In this document: positions 33,093 to 43,827 of the stretch, one piece after another | Position numbering within the stretch: the first letter of the stretch is position 1 | How the letters are laid out: each line of letters begins with the position of its first letter | Assembly (NCBI GenBank): GCA_031287565.1 | Contig: JAITSS010000004.1 | Coordinates: 20,664 to 84,663 of the forward strand | From: Desulfobulbaceae bacterium | GTDB taxonomy: Bacteria > Desulfobacterota > Desulfobulbia > Desulfobulbales > Desulfocapsaceae | Direction: 5' to 3' | Length of the DNA stretch: 64,000 nucleotides | The notes under the pieces: model-generated | The model's input: only the letters and a program-made list of their open reading frames with translations | Database searches by the model: none | Told to the model about the DNA's origin: nothing | Program-made: the position numbers and the translations under genes

Positions 33093-33704
33093 TTATATGC
33101 GTTTTTTGAAGCCGATGGCGACGACAGCGCCGCCGTTGCCGTCACCCGCGTTTTTTTTGCGGGCGCGGCCGTAGATTTCGTATTGGCGCATCTGGGCGCT
33201 CGCCATGTTCAGCGAGCCGCCCTTGTCCCCACGGGCAACGCCTTTGTAGACCGCCAGTTGCTGCACATCATCTGTATTGTCGGTCGTCAGCGTTGTCGAT
33301 TGCCTGATACGCAGTTTGTTTTCGGGGTCGTTCCAGGCTTGGCGTTTATCGAAGGCCGAGGCGACGCCTTCGTTGTTGCTGACATGGTCGTCCGAAAATA
33401 TCCATTTGCCGTCTTCCCCGGCATTGGGCTGCAATTCTTCGCGGTCCAGCGTGTTTTCCATCTGTTGCGCCAGTTCCTGCGCGGCACCGTCGGCCTTATG
33501 AAAATTGACGGTGTATTCCTGGTTGTTGCGGGCGATGAGGGTTTCAATGACCGTGCCTTCGGCGGCGGCCAGCACCAGGCCCAGCAAGAGCAGCATCACC
33601 AGCATGACGGTGATCAGCACGAAGCCTTCTTCATTGGCCACCGGCCTTGCCGCTGCTGTGGCGCAAGCGCGGCGGGTCTCTTGCTTACAGATTGCTTTTG
33701 ACAT
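33093..33704 (-). CDS. PilX-like pilus assembly protein
   Basis: NEEGFVLITVMLVMLLLLGLVLAAAEGTVIETLIARNNQ; position between pilV-like and pilY1. Confidence 0.75.
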   Translation of the reverse strand: MSKAICKQETRRACATAAARPVANEEGFVLITVMLVMLLLLGLVLAAAEGTVIETLIARNNQEYTVNFHKADGAAQELAQQMENTLDREELQPNAGEDGKWIFSDDHVSNNEGVASAFDKRQAWNDPENKLRIRQSTTLTTDNTDDVQQLAVYKGVARGDKGGSLNMASAQMRQYEIYGRARKKNAGDGNGGAVVAIGFKKRI

Positions 33705-34251
33705 AATTCACCACTGTTTGCTGAGTATCGGTATCGCCGTCATCAACGTTGTCGGCGTGGTTGTTATCTCGCCAGCGACTGATCACGCGGATCAGGCGGG
33801 AACCGGCGGCGTCAGGGTTGTCGCAGACATTCCAGAACACCGTGACTATGCCGCGTCGGGTCAGGTTGTCGCCCGACGCAAAAATGTGTCTGCCGCCTGA
33901 GGCGTCCCAATTGACCGCGTGATCGGCCAGAACCGTTGAACCGTTGATGGTGTTATCAAGGTTGGCGCAAGCCAAGGCCGTCGGGTTCGCTTGCAACAGA
34001 TTGTTGTGATCGAGGCCAGCGGCGTCGGTCAGCGTGTCGGCATCCAGAGTCAGAGATTGCAGGGTTTCCAGCCAACTGGAGGCGGCGGCGGTGCCGGTCG
34101 TGACCAGTTTCGACGAATTGTTGCCCATGACTTGGGCGACGATGTTCTTTTCGAGCGCCAGCACGCCCAGCATGAGCACGGCGACGGCCAGCATCGCTTC
34201 GATCAGGGTGAATCCATGGATGTTGCGCGGACAGGTCATGTTGTGCCTCAT
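33685..34251 (-). CDS. PilV-like minor pilin
   Basis: Type III prepilin signal HGFTLIEAMLAVAVLMLGVLALEKNIV. Confidence 0.8.
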   Translation of the reverse strand: MRHNMTCPRNIHGFTLIEAMLAVAVLMLGVLALEKNIVAQVMGNNSSKLVTTGTAAASSWLETLQSLTLDADTLTDAAGLDHNNLLQANPTALACANLDNTINGSTVLADHAVNWDASGGRHIFASGDNLTRRGIVTVFWNVCDNPDAAGSRLIRVISRWRDNNHADNVDDGDTDTQQTVVNYVKSNL

Positions 34252-34297
34252 AGAAAATCAGATGAATCACGCATCCAATGCGCGTGGGCGTGAAGGC

Positions 34298-35191
34298 TTA
34301 TTTCAGATTGCGGCATTGGACGGTGAAGGTCAGCAAGTTCCGGTGAAAATTGTCGTTATAGGGAAGTCCATCGTTAAAAATCGGCTTGCCCTGAATGGTT
34401 GGCGTGGCGGCGAGGCCGCAGGGACTGCCGACGGCGACATTGGCGCAGGAGGCGGGGCGGTAGCTCTCGTTGTTGGTAAAACCTTTTTTGCCATAGGTCG
34501 AGCGGGCTAGAATGCTGACCGTCACGGCGCGGATGTCTCTGAGTTCGGCGGGGCTTGGGGCGATGGCGCTGGTTCCGTCTCTCAGATGATACAAGAATTC
34601 CACGCCGTCGATATGTTCCGCCATGTTCTGCCAGACATTAGCCCCAACGCCGCCCGGCGTGAAGCGCTGTAAACAACCGATGTTTGCGCAAACGCCACTG
34701 GTGTTGTAGGCGTAGGCGATTTGCTCCTGCGGATGGTTGGCGTCGATATTTTTGACTTCGCCGTCGCCGTTCATGTCGCCGGAGAAAGCGATGCGCAGGG
34801 CATCGGTTGTAATGTCGTCGGCCCGCGAGCACGAGGAGCCGCCGGGAAGGCATTGGGTGGTACCGCCATACAGAAAAAAGGCGTCGGCGCCGACACTCTG
34901 GGCGATGAAACCGGCGCCGTTGTTTTTTGTCAGTGGGTCGTAACCGGCCATGCGGATGTCTTTGGCCAGAACTTCCATGGCCCCGCGCACATCCTGCTGG
35001 ATGATGGCCACATCCCGCTGGGCTTCGGCGGTGTCCTGTTGCGTCCAATAAAAAGAGAAGAGGGCGGCGATGATAAGGCCGCTGATGGCGATGGTCATGA
35101 GCAGTTCAACCAGGGTAAAACCACGCTTGTTGGCGTTCTCCCCTTTATCGGTGTTGGTCATGGCGCGGTTGAGGAAAAAGACAATATTCAT
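34298..35191 (-). CDS. PilW-like minor pilin
   Basis: RGFTLVELLMTIAISGLIIAALFSFYWTQQD; start MNIVFFLNRAM overlaps the upstream gene stop. Confidence 0.8.
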   Translation of the reverse strand: MNIVFFLNRAMTNTDKGENANKRGFTLVELLMTIAISGLIIAALFSFYWTQQDTAEAQRDVAIIQQDVRGAMEVLAKDIRMAGYDPLTKNNGAGFIAQSVGADAFFLYGGTTQCLPGGSSCSRADDITTDALRIAFSGDMNGDGEVKNIDANHPQEQIAYAYNTSGVCANIGCLQRFTPGGVGANVWQNMAEHIDGVEFLYHLRDGTSAIAPSPAELRDIRAVTVSILARSTYGKKGFTNNESYRPASCANVAVGSPCGLAATPTIQGKPIFNDGLPYNDNFHRNLLTFTVQCRNLK

Positions 35192-35769
35192 GGGCATACC
35201 CCCCCTGCTATCTGGCTGGCGGCGATGCGGACGCCGCCGGATGGGCTGATGGTCAGCCGGTAGCAACTGTTCGCCAAGGGGGCGCGCAATTGCACGTTGT
35301 TTCCCAGACCGGCTGGCGAAACGAGTCCTCTGGGGGATATGGAAAACGAGTTGCCAGGAAACCCCGTTGTCGCCATAAGCGTGGCTTTTTCCCGCAAAAA
35401 AATCTCGCGCGTGATTTTGCCGCTGGTTGGCGGCAAGGACCGTTCCCCCGTCGTCATGGCCCCGTCGCATTGCGTGGCGCCGGGGCCGTTGTCGTCGTCG
35501 CGAAACACCAGGTATTGATTGTTTGGCAAATCAAAGCTCAGGCCCATGCAGACATTCTCTTTGCTGGCTTCGGATTTGGCCCATTTGATGGTGTTGGCCA
35601 GGGAAAAGGCGGCGTTTTTCAAATCGCTGTTTCTCTTCATACTTTGCCAGGCCGGAATGGCGATGGCGCAGATGATCGCGATGATGGCCACCGTCACCAT
35701 CAGTTCGGCCAGCGTAAAGCCGCGCTCCTGGCGGGTTTTGTTGTTCATATCGGTCATTTTGGCATCCAT
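35188..35769 (-). CDS. GspH/FimT-like pseudopilin
   Basis: RGFTLAELMVTVAIIAIICAIAIPAWQSMKRNSDLKNAAFSLAN; C-terminal SPSGGVRIA. Confidence 0.85.
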   Translation of the reverse strand: MDAKMTDMNNKTRQERGFTLAELMVTVAIIAIICAIAIPAWQSMKRNSDLKNAAFSLANTIKWAKSEASKENVCMGLSFDLPNNQYLVFRDDDNGPGATQCDGAMTTGERSLPPTSGKITREIFLREKATLMATTGFPGNSFSISPRGLVSPAGLGNNVQLRAPLANSCYRLTISPSGGVRIAASQIAGGVCP

Positions 35770-36167
35770 AGAGGCGGTTTGTTGGCTGGTCGGGCGGTTC
35801 GCGCAGGGTTTTTGCGGAATACTTATTTCCTAAGCATTTTTCGTGCCGAAACGCGCAAATCAGCGATGTTTTTCTCTTATACTACGAAAGTAGTCCGAAA
35901 ATTCAGACATGGAAACGCTGATTCATTCCGCCGCTGTTCGGGTTGGAAGGGCCAGCGCTCCTGGGAATGCCTATCCTTGCTTCCGGCAAGCAGGTGGAGC
36001 GGGCAGGCCCAATATTTCGCTGGCGCATCAATATATTGTTTTATCGTCTTCGCGGTATTTCGGCGGCGGCGGTTTTTCCCGTGGCGGCCCTGGCTGGTTT
36101 TCATGTATTTATAAAAAATATTCACAAAAAAATTTTCCAATTTCGCTTTGATCAGGGGTCGCCCGCC

Positions 36168-37634
36168 ATGCAATTCCGCACCTTGAAAGCGGCAATTTTT
36201 TTGCAACTCTTCTGCCTGTTGGTTCTGGCCATGTCCTTGTTGGCTCTGGCCGCAGGTGGTCTGTGGCATCACCGCGCGGCGCGGCAGGAACATGACTGGT
36301 TGGCGCGGTTGGCGCGGCTGCAAGCAAGCGCCTTGGCGTCTGATCAAGATGGGCGTTTACGGCAACTGCGCGCCCTCTGCGATGCGGCTGGCGCGGTCTG
36401 CCGCCGGGCCGCTTTGTTGGACGAGGCGAGCCGGGCGCTGGCCGAAGTCGGGCCGCGGCAATCCGGTTCGACGGAAAAATCCGGGCGAGATTCCGCGCTG
36501 AAGGTTTTTCCTTTTCAGGCGGAGCGCGTCATCCAGATCGACGAGGCCGCGCCGGGCGGGCATTTTCGCTTACGCCTGACAGTCGCGCTGTCGTCGCCAT
36601 CGGTCTTTTCGCGGCCCGATTTGTCGCTGATTGTGTCGTTCATCGTTGTCAACGCTTTAGTCTTCGCGGCCATCGGTTTTTTCCGCCTGGCCAAAAAAAT
36701 TATCCGGCCTCTTGAGCGCCTCACCGCCACCGCTGACCGCTACGCGGATGAATTAGACCGGCTCTTTCATCGTCAATCGGGCGACGAATTGAGCCGCCTC
36801 TCTCAGGCTTTGCGTGGATTATTTTTGCGCATCGAACGCGACAATGAGCGGCTGAAAGAAACGGTCGCGCATCTGGAGCGGGCCAAGCGGAAGCTCCAGA
36901 CCAGCCAGAAAGAAATCATCCGCGCCGAAAAGCTGGCTTCCATCGGACGACTGGCGGCTGGCCTGGCCCATGAAATCGGCAATCCGCTGGGCATCGTTCA
37001 GGGCTATGTTTCCCTTCTCTGCCAAAATGACCTTGACCTGGACGAACGCGCCGATTTCGCCCGCCGCGCCGAAAGTGAGTTGCGACGGGTCAGCGGTCTG
37101 ATCAGAAACCTGCTCGATTTCGCGAGAAGACCCGCGCCTGATGCCAATGACCAAGCCAATCTATCGGAATGTATTGATAAATTGTTGGCGATTCTGCGGG
37201 CGCACAAGGACGCGAAGCATATCGAGCTTGCCGTGGTGGGCGCGATTCCGGAGGCGCGGCTTTCGCTAAGCGCCGACGCTTTGTATCAGGCGCTGCTCAA
37301 TTGCCTGTTCAATGCGATTGACGCCGTCAAGAGCCACGGCCGCGAGGCTGGGCGAATTCGCCTCTGCTGTCAACTAGATGATGACGCCTCGCCGCGGCGG
37401 CTGGTCATCACCGTCGCCGATGACGGCGGCGGCATTGAGGAACAGCATCTCGATTCGCTCTTTGACCCGTTTTTCACCACCAAAGAGCCAGGGAAAGGGG
37501 TCGGTTTGGGTTTGGCGGTGTCGCATTCGCTGATTGAGGCGGCGGGCGGCGCGATGCGGCTGGAAAATAACGATGAGGGCGGCGCGACGGCCACCATCGT
37601 GCTGCCGCTGGCGGCGGACCGAGAACAGGGCTGA
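36168..37634 (+). CDS. Sensor histidine kinase (NtrB/PilS type)
   Basis: HAMP-like region, KLASIGRLAAGLAHEIGNPLGIVQGYVSLL, VADDGGGIEEQHLDSLFDPFFTTKEPGKGVGLGLAVSH. Confidence 0.9.
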   Translation: MQFRTLKAAIFLQLFCLLVLAMSLLALAAGGLWHHRAARQEHDWLARLARLQASALASDQDGRLRQLRALCDAAGAVCRRAALLDEASRALAEVGPRQSGSTEKSGRDSALKVFPFQAERVIQIDEAAPGGHFRLRLTVALSSPSVFSRPDLSLIVSFIVVNALVFAAIGFFRLAKKIIRPLERLTATADRYADELDRLFHRQSGDELSRLSQALRGLFLRIERDNERLKETVAHLERAKRKLQTSQKEIIRAEKLASIGRLAAGLAHEIGNPLGIVQGYVSLLCQNDLDLDERADFARRAESELRRVSGLIRNLLDFARRPAPDANDQANLSECIDKLLAILRAHKDAKHIELAVVGAIPEARLSLSADALYQALLNCLFNAIDAVKSHGREAGRIRLCCQLDDDASPRRLVITVADDGGGIEEQHLDSLFDPFFTTKEPGKGVGLGLAVSHSLIEAAGGAMRLENNDEGGATATIVLPLAADREQG

Positions 37635-37636
37635 GA

Positions 37637-39043
37637 ATGAAAGCGAAAATGAAAATGAACATGAAAAATATCCTGCTTGTCGATGACGAGGCGAATATGC
37701 GCCACATGCTGAGGGCGCTTCTTTCGCGGCGCGGCTATCAGGTTGAAGAGGCGGCGAGCGGCGAGGCGGCCCTGACGCTTGTGGCTGAGCGAGTTTTCGA
37801 CGCCATTTTATGCGATGTGAAAATGCCGGGCGTCGGCGGCCTGGAGTTTTTGCGGCGGGCCAAAGAGCAGCTTGCGGCGACGACGGTGATCATGATGTCG
37901 GCCTATGGCAACATCGAGCTGGCGGTTGAGGCGATGCGCGAGGGGGCCTACGATTTTATCGCCAAACCTTTCCAGCCCGACGAAATAATCCTGACCTTGA
38001 AAAAGGCCGAAGAACGCGAAAATCTACGCCGGGAAAATCAGCGGCTGCGCGATGAATTGCTCCAAGCCATGGATGGGAAAAACGCCACCTTTTCCTCGTT
38101 GATCGGCGCGAGCGAATCGATGCGCAAACTCGTGGCCCTGGCCGAAAAAATCGCCCCGTACAACGCCGCCGTCCTCATCACCGGCGAATCGGGAACCGGC
38201 AAGGAACTGATCGCCCAGGGGATTCACGCCGCCTCGCCGCGCCGCGACAAAGCTATTGTCTCGGTCAACTGCGCCAGCATTCCGGAGCATCTCTTGGAAA
38301 GCGAATTCTTCGGCCACCGCAAGGGCGCCTTCACCGGCGCCGACCGCGACCGCAAGGGATTATTTGAAGAGGCGATGGGTGGCAGCCTGTTTCTTGATGA
38401 GATCGCCGAATTGCCGCTGAATTTGCAGGGCAAATTGCTGCGCGTCTTGCAGGAAAACGAGGTGAGGCCGCTTGGTTCGACACGGACGCGCAAGGTCGAT
38501 GCCCGCATCATTGCCGCCACTTCAAAAAATTTGGTTCAGATGCGGGATCAGGGCCTTTTTCGCGAGGATTTATTCTATCGCTTAAACGTCATGGGCATAA
38601 ACGTGCCGCCGCTACGCGACAGAAAAGAAGATATTCCAATGCTTTGCGCTTTTTTTCTCCAAAAATTCAACCGCCTGTTCACCACCGATGTCGAGTCGAT
38701 TTCACCGGAGGCGATGCGGCGTTTGCAGGCTTATGACTGGCCAGGCAATGTGCGCGAGTTGGAAAACGTCATTCAGCGCGGCATGGTGCTGGCCGAAGGC
38801 CATGCGCTGGAGCATGTGGCTGTGCCTGAACGACGGATAGCGCGTCAGAACGACGATGATTCGGAGAATTTGTCGTTGAAGGAGGCGCGAAAAAAGCTGG
38901 AAGCGCGCTTAATCGCCCGCGCCCTGGCCCGTGTTAAAGGCAATCGTTCGAAGGCAGCGATTCTTCTGGAAATCAGTTATCCGTCTCTTTTGGAAAAAAT
39001 TAAAAGCCACCGCATCGAAGTCCCTGAAAATCCGGGAGACTGA
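37637..39043 (+). CDS. Sigma54-dependent response regulator (NtrC family)
   Basis: Receiver ILLVDDEANMRHML; AAA+ GESGTGKELIAQGIH, FFGHRKGAFTGADRDRKGLFEEA; C-terminal HTH-like region. Confidence 0.95.
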   Translation: MKAKMKMNMKNILLVDDEANMRHMLRALLSRRGYQVEEAASGEAALTLVAERVFDAILCDVKMPGVGGLEFLRRAKEQLAATTVIMMSAYGNIELAVEAMREGAYDFIAKPFQPDEIILTLKKAEERENLRRENQRLRDELLQAMDGKNATFSSLIGASESMRKLVALAEKIAPYNAAVLITGESGTGKELIAQGIHAASPRRDKAIVSVNCASIPEHLLESEFFGHRKGAFTGADRDRKGLFEEAMGGSLFLDEIAELPLNLQGKLLRVLQENEVRPLGSTRTRKVDARIIAATSKNLVQMRDQGLFREDLFYRLNVMGINVPPLRDRKEDIPMLCAFFLQKFNRLFTTDVESISPEAMRRLQAYDWPGNVRELENVIQRGMVLAEGHALEHVAVPERRIARQNDDDSENLSLKEARKKLEARLIARALARVKGNRSKAAILLEISYPSLLEKIKSHRIEVPENPGD

Positions 39044-39202
39044 AAAGAATGTTTCTTCCTTCTTGCCGCTTGCATTGCGAATACAATCGAAGTAATTCAT
39101 CAATTCAGATGAATAAGGTCCGCGCCGTGACGGTCATGCGCGAGCGGGCGAATCAGCGGTTTCCACACAATCACAGGCATTCTGACTTCAGGAGGACGTG
39201 GC

Positions 39203-42200
39203 ATGAACAGACGGCGGTTTTTTAAGCTCTGCGTCGGCGGCATGGCTGGTTCCAGCATGGCGACTTTGGGTTTTTCTCCGCAAGCGGCCCTGGCCGAAGT
39301 CCGGGCCGATAAACTGGCGCAGGCGCGGATTAGCCGCAACACCTGTCCGTATTGTTCGGTTGGTTGCGGGCTTCTGATGTACGGGCGCGGCGACGGCGCT
39401 GGGAACGTCAAAGATCATATTTTCCATATCGAGGGCGACCCGGATCATCCGGTCAGCCGTGGCGCCTTGTGCCCGAAAGGGGCGGGCCTGATTGATTTCG
39501 TCAACAGCAAGGAGCGGCTGCGCTATCCGCAGGTGCGCGAGCCAGGCGCGAAAGAATGGAAACGCATCACTTGGTCTGAGGCCATAGGCCGCATTGCCCG
39601 CCATATGAAAAAGGACCGCGACGCCCATTTCACCGTGAAAAATGAGAACGGCGTCACCGTCAACCGCTACCAAACCACCGGCATGTTCGCCTGCACGGCC
39701 TCGAGCAACGAAGCGGGTTTCCTGACACTGAAACTGGCCCGCTCGCTGGGCATGGTCTGCCTCGATCACGTCGCCCGCATCTGACACGCGCCAACGGTGG
39801 CAGGTCTTGCCCCCTCATTTGGCCGTGGCGCGATGACCAACCATTGGGTTGACATCAAAAACGCCAATCTCGTTCTCGTCATGGGCGGCAACGCCGCCGA
39901 AGCCCATCCGGTGGGTTTCCGCTGGGCGATTGACGCCAAAATCCACAACAAGGCGAAAATCCTGGTCGTTGATCCACGCTTCACCCGCTCGGCGGCGGTG
40001 GCAGACGAACATGTCCGCCTGCGTCCGGGTACCGACATCACCTTTCTGAACGGCGTGATCAACTATCTGATCGCGCACGATACCTATCAGAAAGAGTATG
40101 TTCGTGAATACACCAACGCCACCTTCCTTGTCCGCGACGATTTTTCTTTCGCCGACGGTCTGTTCAGCGGCTGGGATGAGGCGAAAAAACAATACGATAA
40201 AACATCGTGGAATTATCAGCTTGATGATAATGGTTTCGCCAAGCGCGATCTGACCATGCAGAATCCGCGCTGTGTCTGGAATCTCTTGAAGGAGCATGTC
40301 AGCCGCTACACGCCGGAGATGGTCGCCCGTGTCTGCGGCACGCCGACGGCGGATTTCCTCAAAGCCTGTCAGATGATTGCTGAAACCGCCGCGGCGGATA
40401 AAACCATGACCTCGCTCTACGCCCTGGGCTGGACCGAGCATACCGTTGGCTCGCAGAACATCCGGGCCATGGCCATAATTCAACTGATGCTGGGCAATAT
40501 GGGAATGCCCGGCGGCGGCATCAACGCCCTGCGTGGTCATACCAACGTCCAGGGTATAACTGACATTGGTAGCATGGCCTCGGCTCTGCCCGGCTATCTG
40601 ACGCTGCCCAATGAAAGCTGGCCGGATTTGCCCTCTTATCTGGCCGCCAACACGTCGAAGATGACAGCGGCTGGCCAGGTCAATTACTGGAGCAACTATC
40701 CGAAATTCTTCATCAGTCTGATGAAAAGCCTGTACGGCGACAAGGCGACGGCGGCCAACGGTTTTGGCTATGACTGGCTGCCGAAGATGGACAAACTCTA
40801 CGACGCCATGCGCTTCATGGATATGATGGAAAATGGCGAGGTCAACGGCTTCCTGGTGCAGGGCTACAATGTCGTCGCCTGTATGCCCAACAAACACAAG
40901 ACCACTCGCGCCTTGTCGAACCTGAAGTTCCTCGTGGTTATCGACCCGATGGATTGTGAAACCGCCAATTTCTGGAAGAATGACGGCGAGTTCAACGATG
41001 TTGACACCAGTCTGATTCAGACCGAGGTCTTCAACCTGCCGTCCAGTTGTTTCGCCGAAGAGGAAGGCTCGATCACCAACTCCGGACGCTGGCTGCAATG
41101 GCACTGGAAAGGCGCCGACCCACCCGGCGATGGCAAGAGCGATTCCGCCGTCATCGCCGAAATTATGATGGCGCTACGCGAATTGTATGAGAAGGAAGGC
41201 GGCCCCGGCGCGGAATCGTTTTTGAATATGAGCTGGAATTATTCGCAGCCGCATGACCCGTCGGCTGAAGAAATCGCCAAAGAACTGAACGGCCGGGCAG
41301 TCGCCGACCTGACTGATAAAGACGGCAATATCATCTTGAAAAAAGGCCAGCAGCTGGCGAGTTTCGCTCAGATGAAGGATGACGGTTCGACGGCTTCCGG
41401 TTGCTGGATTTACGCCGGTTGCTGGACGGAGGCTGGCAATCAGATGGCGCGGCGCGATAACGCCGATCCATCGGGTCTGGGCAATCATCTTGGCTGGGCT
41501 TGGGCCTGGCCTTTGAACCGGCGTATTCTTTATAACCGCGCCTCGCTTGATCGCAACGGTAAGCCCTGGGACAGCAAGCGGAGCATCATTAAGTGGTTGG
41601 GTGATAAGTGGGGCGGCTTCGACGTCGCCGACTTCACCGCCGCGCCGCCGGGCAGCGAAGTCAATCCCTTCATCATGCAGCCGGAAGGGGTGGGGCGCTT
41701 GTTCGCTTTGGGCAAAATGGTTGAAGGGCCGTTCCCGGAACATTATGAACCAATGGAGTCGCCAACTGGCGCGAATCCGCTGCATGAAAAAGTCATTACC
41801 TCGCCGACGGTGCGAGTTTTCAAAAATGACAATCATTTTGGCCAGGCCTATACCTTTCCCTATGTGGCCACGACCTACCGCCTGACCGAGCATTTCCATA
41901 CCTTAACCAAAGCCTCGCTTTTGAACGCCATCACCCAGCCGGAAGCCTTTGCCGAAATCAGCGAAACCCTGGCAAAAAAAATCGGCGTTAAGGCCGGTGA
42001 CGTGGTCAAGGTTTCGTCGATTCGCGGCCATGTGTTGGTGAAAGCGGTGGTGACGAAGCGACTCAAGGCGCTTGAAGTCGATGGCAAAAGCGTCGAGATT
42101 GTCGGTCTGCCGATTCACTGGGGCTTCAAAGGCGTGGCGAGAAAGGCCATCCTGACTAATGTATTAACTCCTTCGGTTGGCGATTCCAACAGCCAGACGC

Positions 42201-42241
42201 CGGAGTTTAAGGCGTTTCTCGTCAACATCGAAAAGGCATAA
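39203..42241 (+). CDS. fdnG: Formate dehydrogenase alpha subunit, selenocysteine-containing, TAT-exported (UGA at 39782-39784 read as Sec)
   Basis: Two collinear ORFs (39203-39784, 39797-42241) join in frame: ...CLDHVARI-U-HAPTVAGLAPSFGRGAMTNHWVDIKNANLVLVMGGNAAEAHP; N-terminal MNRRRFFKLCVGG TAT signal. Confidence 0.93.
39782..39822 (+). promoter_or_regulatory. Bacterial SECIS element directly after the Sec UGA
   Basis: TGACACGCGCCAACGGTGGCAGGTCTTGCC: apical stem GGCA/TGCC with GGTCT loop, as in known E. coli fdh SECIS elements. Confidence 0.8.
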
Positions 42242-42253
42242 GGGAGGGGAGCT

Positions 42254-43825
42254 ATGTCATTGCAAGAACAGGATTATCTCGCAAAATCGGCTTCCACCTT
42301 TTTGGCGCCGCCGCCCAAGGCGCGCCTGGCCCAGGAGGAAGTGGCGAAACTCATTGATGTGACGGTCTGTATCGGCTGCAAATCGTGTCAGGTCGCCTGC
42401 TCGGCCTGGAATGACACCCGCGAGGATATGGTCTACAACCTTTTCCGCAAGGAAGAAGTGGGCTACAATCACGGCGTGCTCGACAATCCCATTGACCTCA
42501 GTGCCCGCACCTGGACGGTGATGCGCTATCAGGAAGTCGAGCTGGATGGGCGGTTAGAATGGCTGATTCGCAAGGACGGCTGTATGCACTGCGCCACGCC
42601 CGGTTGTCTGGCCGCCTGCCCGGCGCCGGGCGCGATTGTCCAGCACGCTAACGGCATCGTCGATTTTATCTCTGATCAATGTATCGGCTGCGGCTATTGC
42701 CTGACCGGGTGCCCGTTTAATATTCCGCGCATCAGCATCCGCGACCGGCACGCCCACAAATGCACGCTGTGCAGCGACAGAGTTGCCGTCGGCCAGGAAC
42801 CGGCCTGCGTCAAAGCCTGCCCGACCGGGGCGATTCGTTTCGGCGTCAAAGAAGACATGCGCGATTACGCCCTGGGCCGCGTCGCCGAGCTGCGAGAGCG
42901 CGGCTTTGCTAAGGCCGGTCTGTATGACCCGCAAGGCGTCGGCGGCACCCATGTCATGTACACGCTGCACCATGCCGACCAGCCGGGCTTGTACAGCGGT
43001 TTGCCGGATAATCCGAAAATCAGCCCCTTAACGGTTTTGTGGAAGGAAATTTCCAAGCCGGTCTTTGGCGCGGTCTTCGCCGCCGCCTTTCTATTTAGCC
43101 TGATTCACCGACTGGCGGTTGGTTCGGTGCAGCCGGATGAATCGGTCGCCAAGGTCATCGGCCATGACAGCGATGTGCCCCGCCATTCTGTCGTCGAGCG
43201 AGCCACGCACTGGCTGACGGCGCTGTGCTTCTTCCTACTCACCGCTTCCGGTCTGGGATTTTTCTTTTCGCCGCTTTTCAACCTAACCGGCATTCTTGGC
43301 GCGCCGCAGATCGCCCAATTCATGCACCCGGTGTGGGGCGTCATCATGATGGCGAGCCTGTTGACGCTGGGGCTGATCAATGTTCGGCACGTCTTTCTTG
43401 AACGTGAGGATTTCCGTTGGCTGGCCCATCTCGGCGCGGTGATTCGCGGCCATGAGCATGATGTCTGCGAGGTCGGCCAGTATAATTTCGGCCAGAAGTC
43501 GCTGTTCTGGGCGAATAGCTTTTTGCTGACGGTTTTATTGATTACCGGCCTGATCATCTGGCGGCCGTATTTCGCCCATAATTTTTCGGTGGAAACGCTG
43601 CGGCTGTGCCTGCTTGTTCATTCCTGGGCGGCGGGCCTGTTGATGCTGGCGATCTTCGTCCACGTTTACATGGTCTTCTGGTACAAGGGCACGCTGCGCG
43701 GCATGGTGCGCGGCACCGTCACGCGGGCCTGGGCCGAGTTGCACCATCCGCGCTGGTTGCGGGCGGTCGAGGCCAAGACGGAGCGGGACAAAGTGAAGAA
43801 GGATAAGGCGGCCCCCCCCGCCTGA
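42254..43825 (+). CDS. Fused formate dehydrogenase beta (4Fe-4S) and gamma (cytochrome b556) subunit
   Basis: 523-aa single [19 protein letters not shown] and [16 protein letters not shown] ferredoxin motifs, then [24 protein letters not shown]...[15 protein letters not shown]...KHHPRW-like FdnI C-terminus. Confidence 0.88.
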   Translation: MSLQEQDYLAKSASTFLAPPPKARLAQEEVAKLIDVTVCIGCKSCQVACSAWNDTREDMVYNLFRKEEVGYNHGVLDNPIDLSARTWTVMRYQEVELDGRLEWLIRKDGCMHCATPGCLAACPAPGAIVQHANGIVDFISDQCIGCGYCLTGCPFNIPRISIRDRHAHKCTLCSDRVAVGQEPACVKACPTGAIRFGVKEDMRDYALGRVAELRERGFAKAGLYDPQGVGGTHVMYTLHHADQPGLYSGLPDNPKISPLTVLWKEISKPVFGAVFAAAFLFSLIHRLAVGSVQPDESVAKVIGHDSDVPRHSVVERATHWLTALCFFLLTASGLGFFFSPLFNLTGILGAPQIAQFMHPVWGVIMMASLLTLGLINVRHVFLEREDFRWLAHLGAVIRGHEHDVCEVGQYNFGQKSLFWANSFLLTVLLITGLIIWRPYFAHNFSVETLRLCLLVHSWAAGLLMLAIFVHVYMVFWYKGTLRGMVRGTVTRAWAELHHPRWLRAVEAKTERDKVKKDKAAPPA

Positions 43826-43827
43826 GA

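Noticed and set aside
39203-39784. Truncated formate dehydrogenase pseudogene
   Set aside because: The stop is UGA at the known Sec position, followed in frame by a SECIS-like hairpin and the rest of the enzyme.
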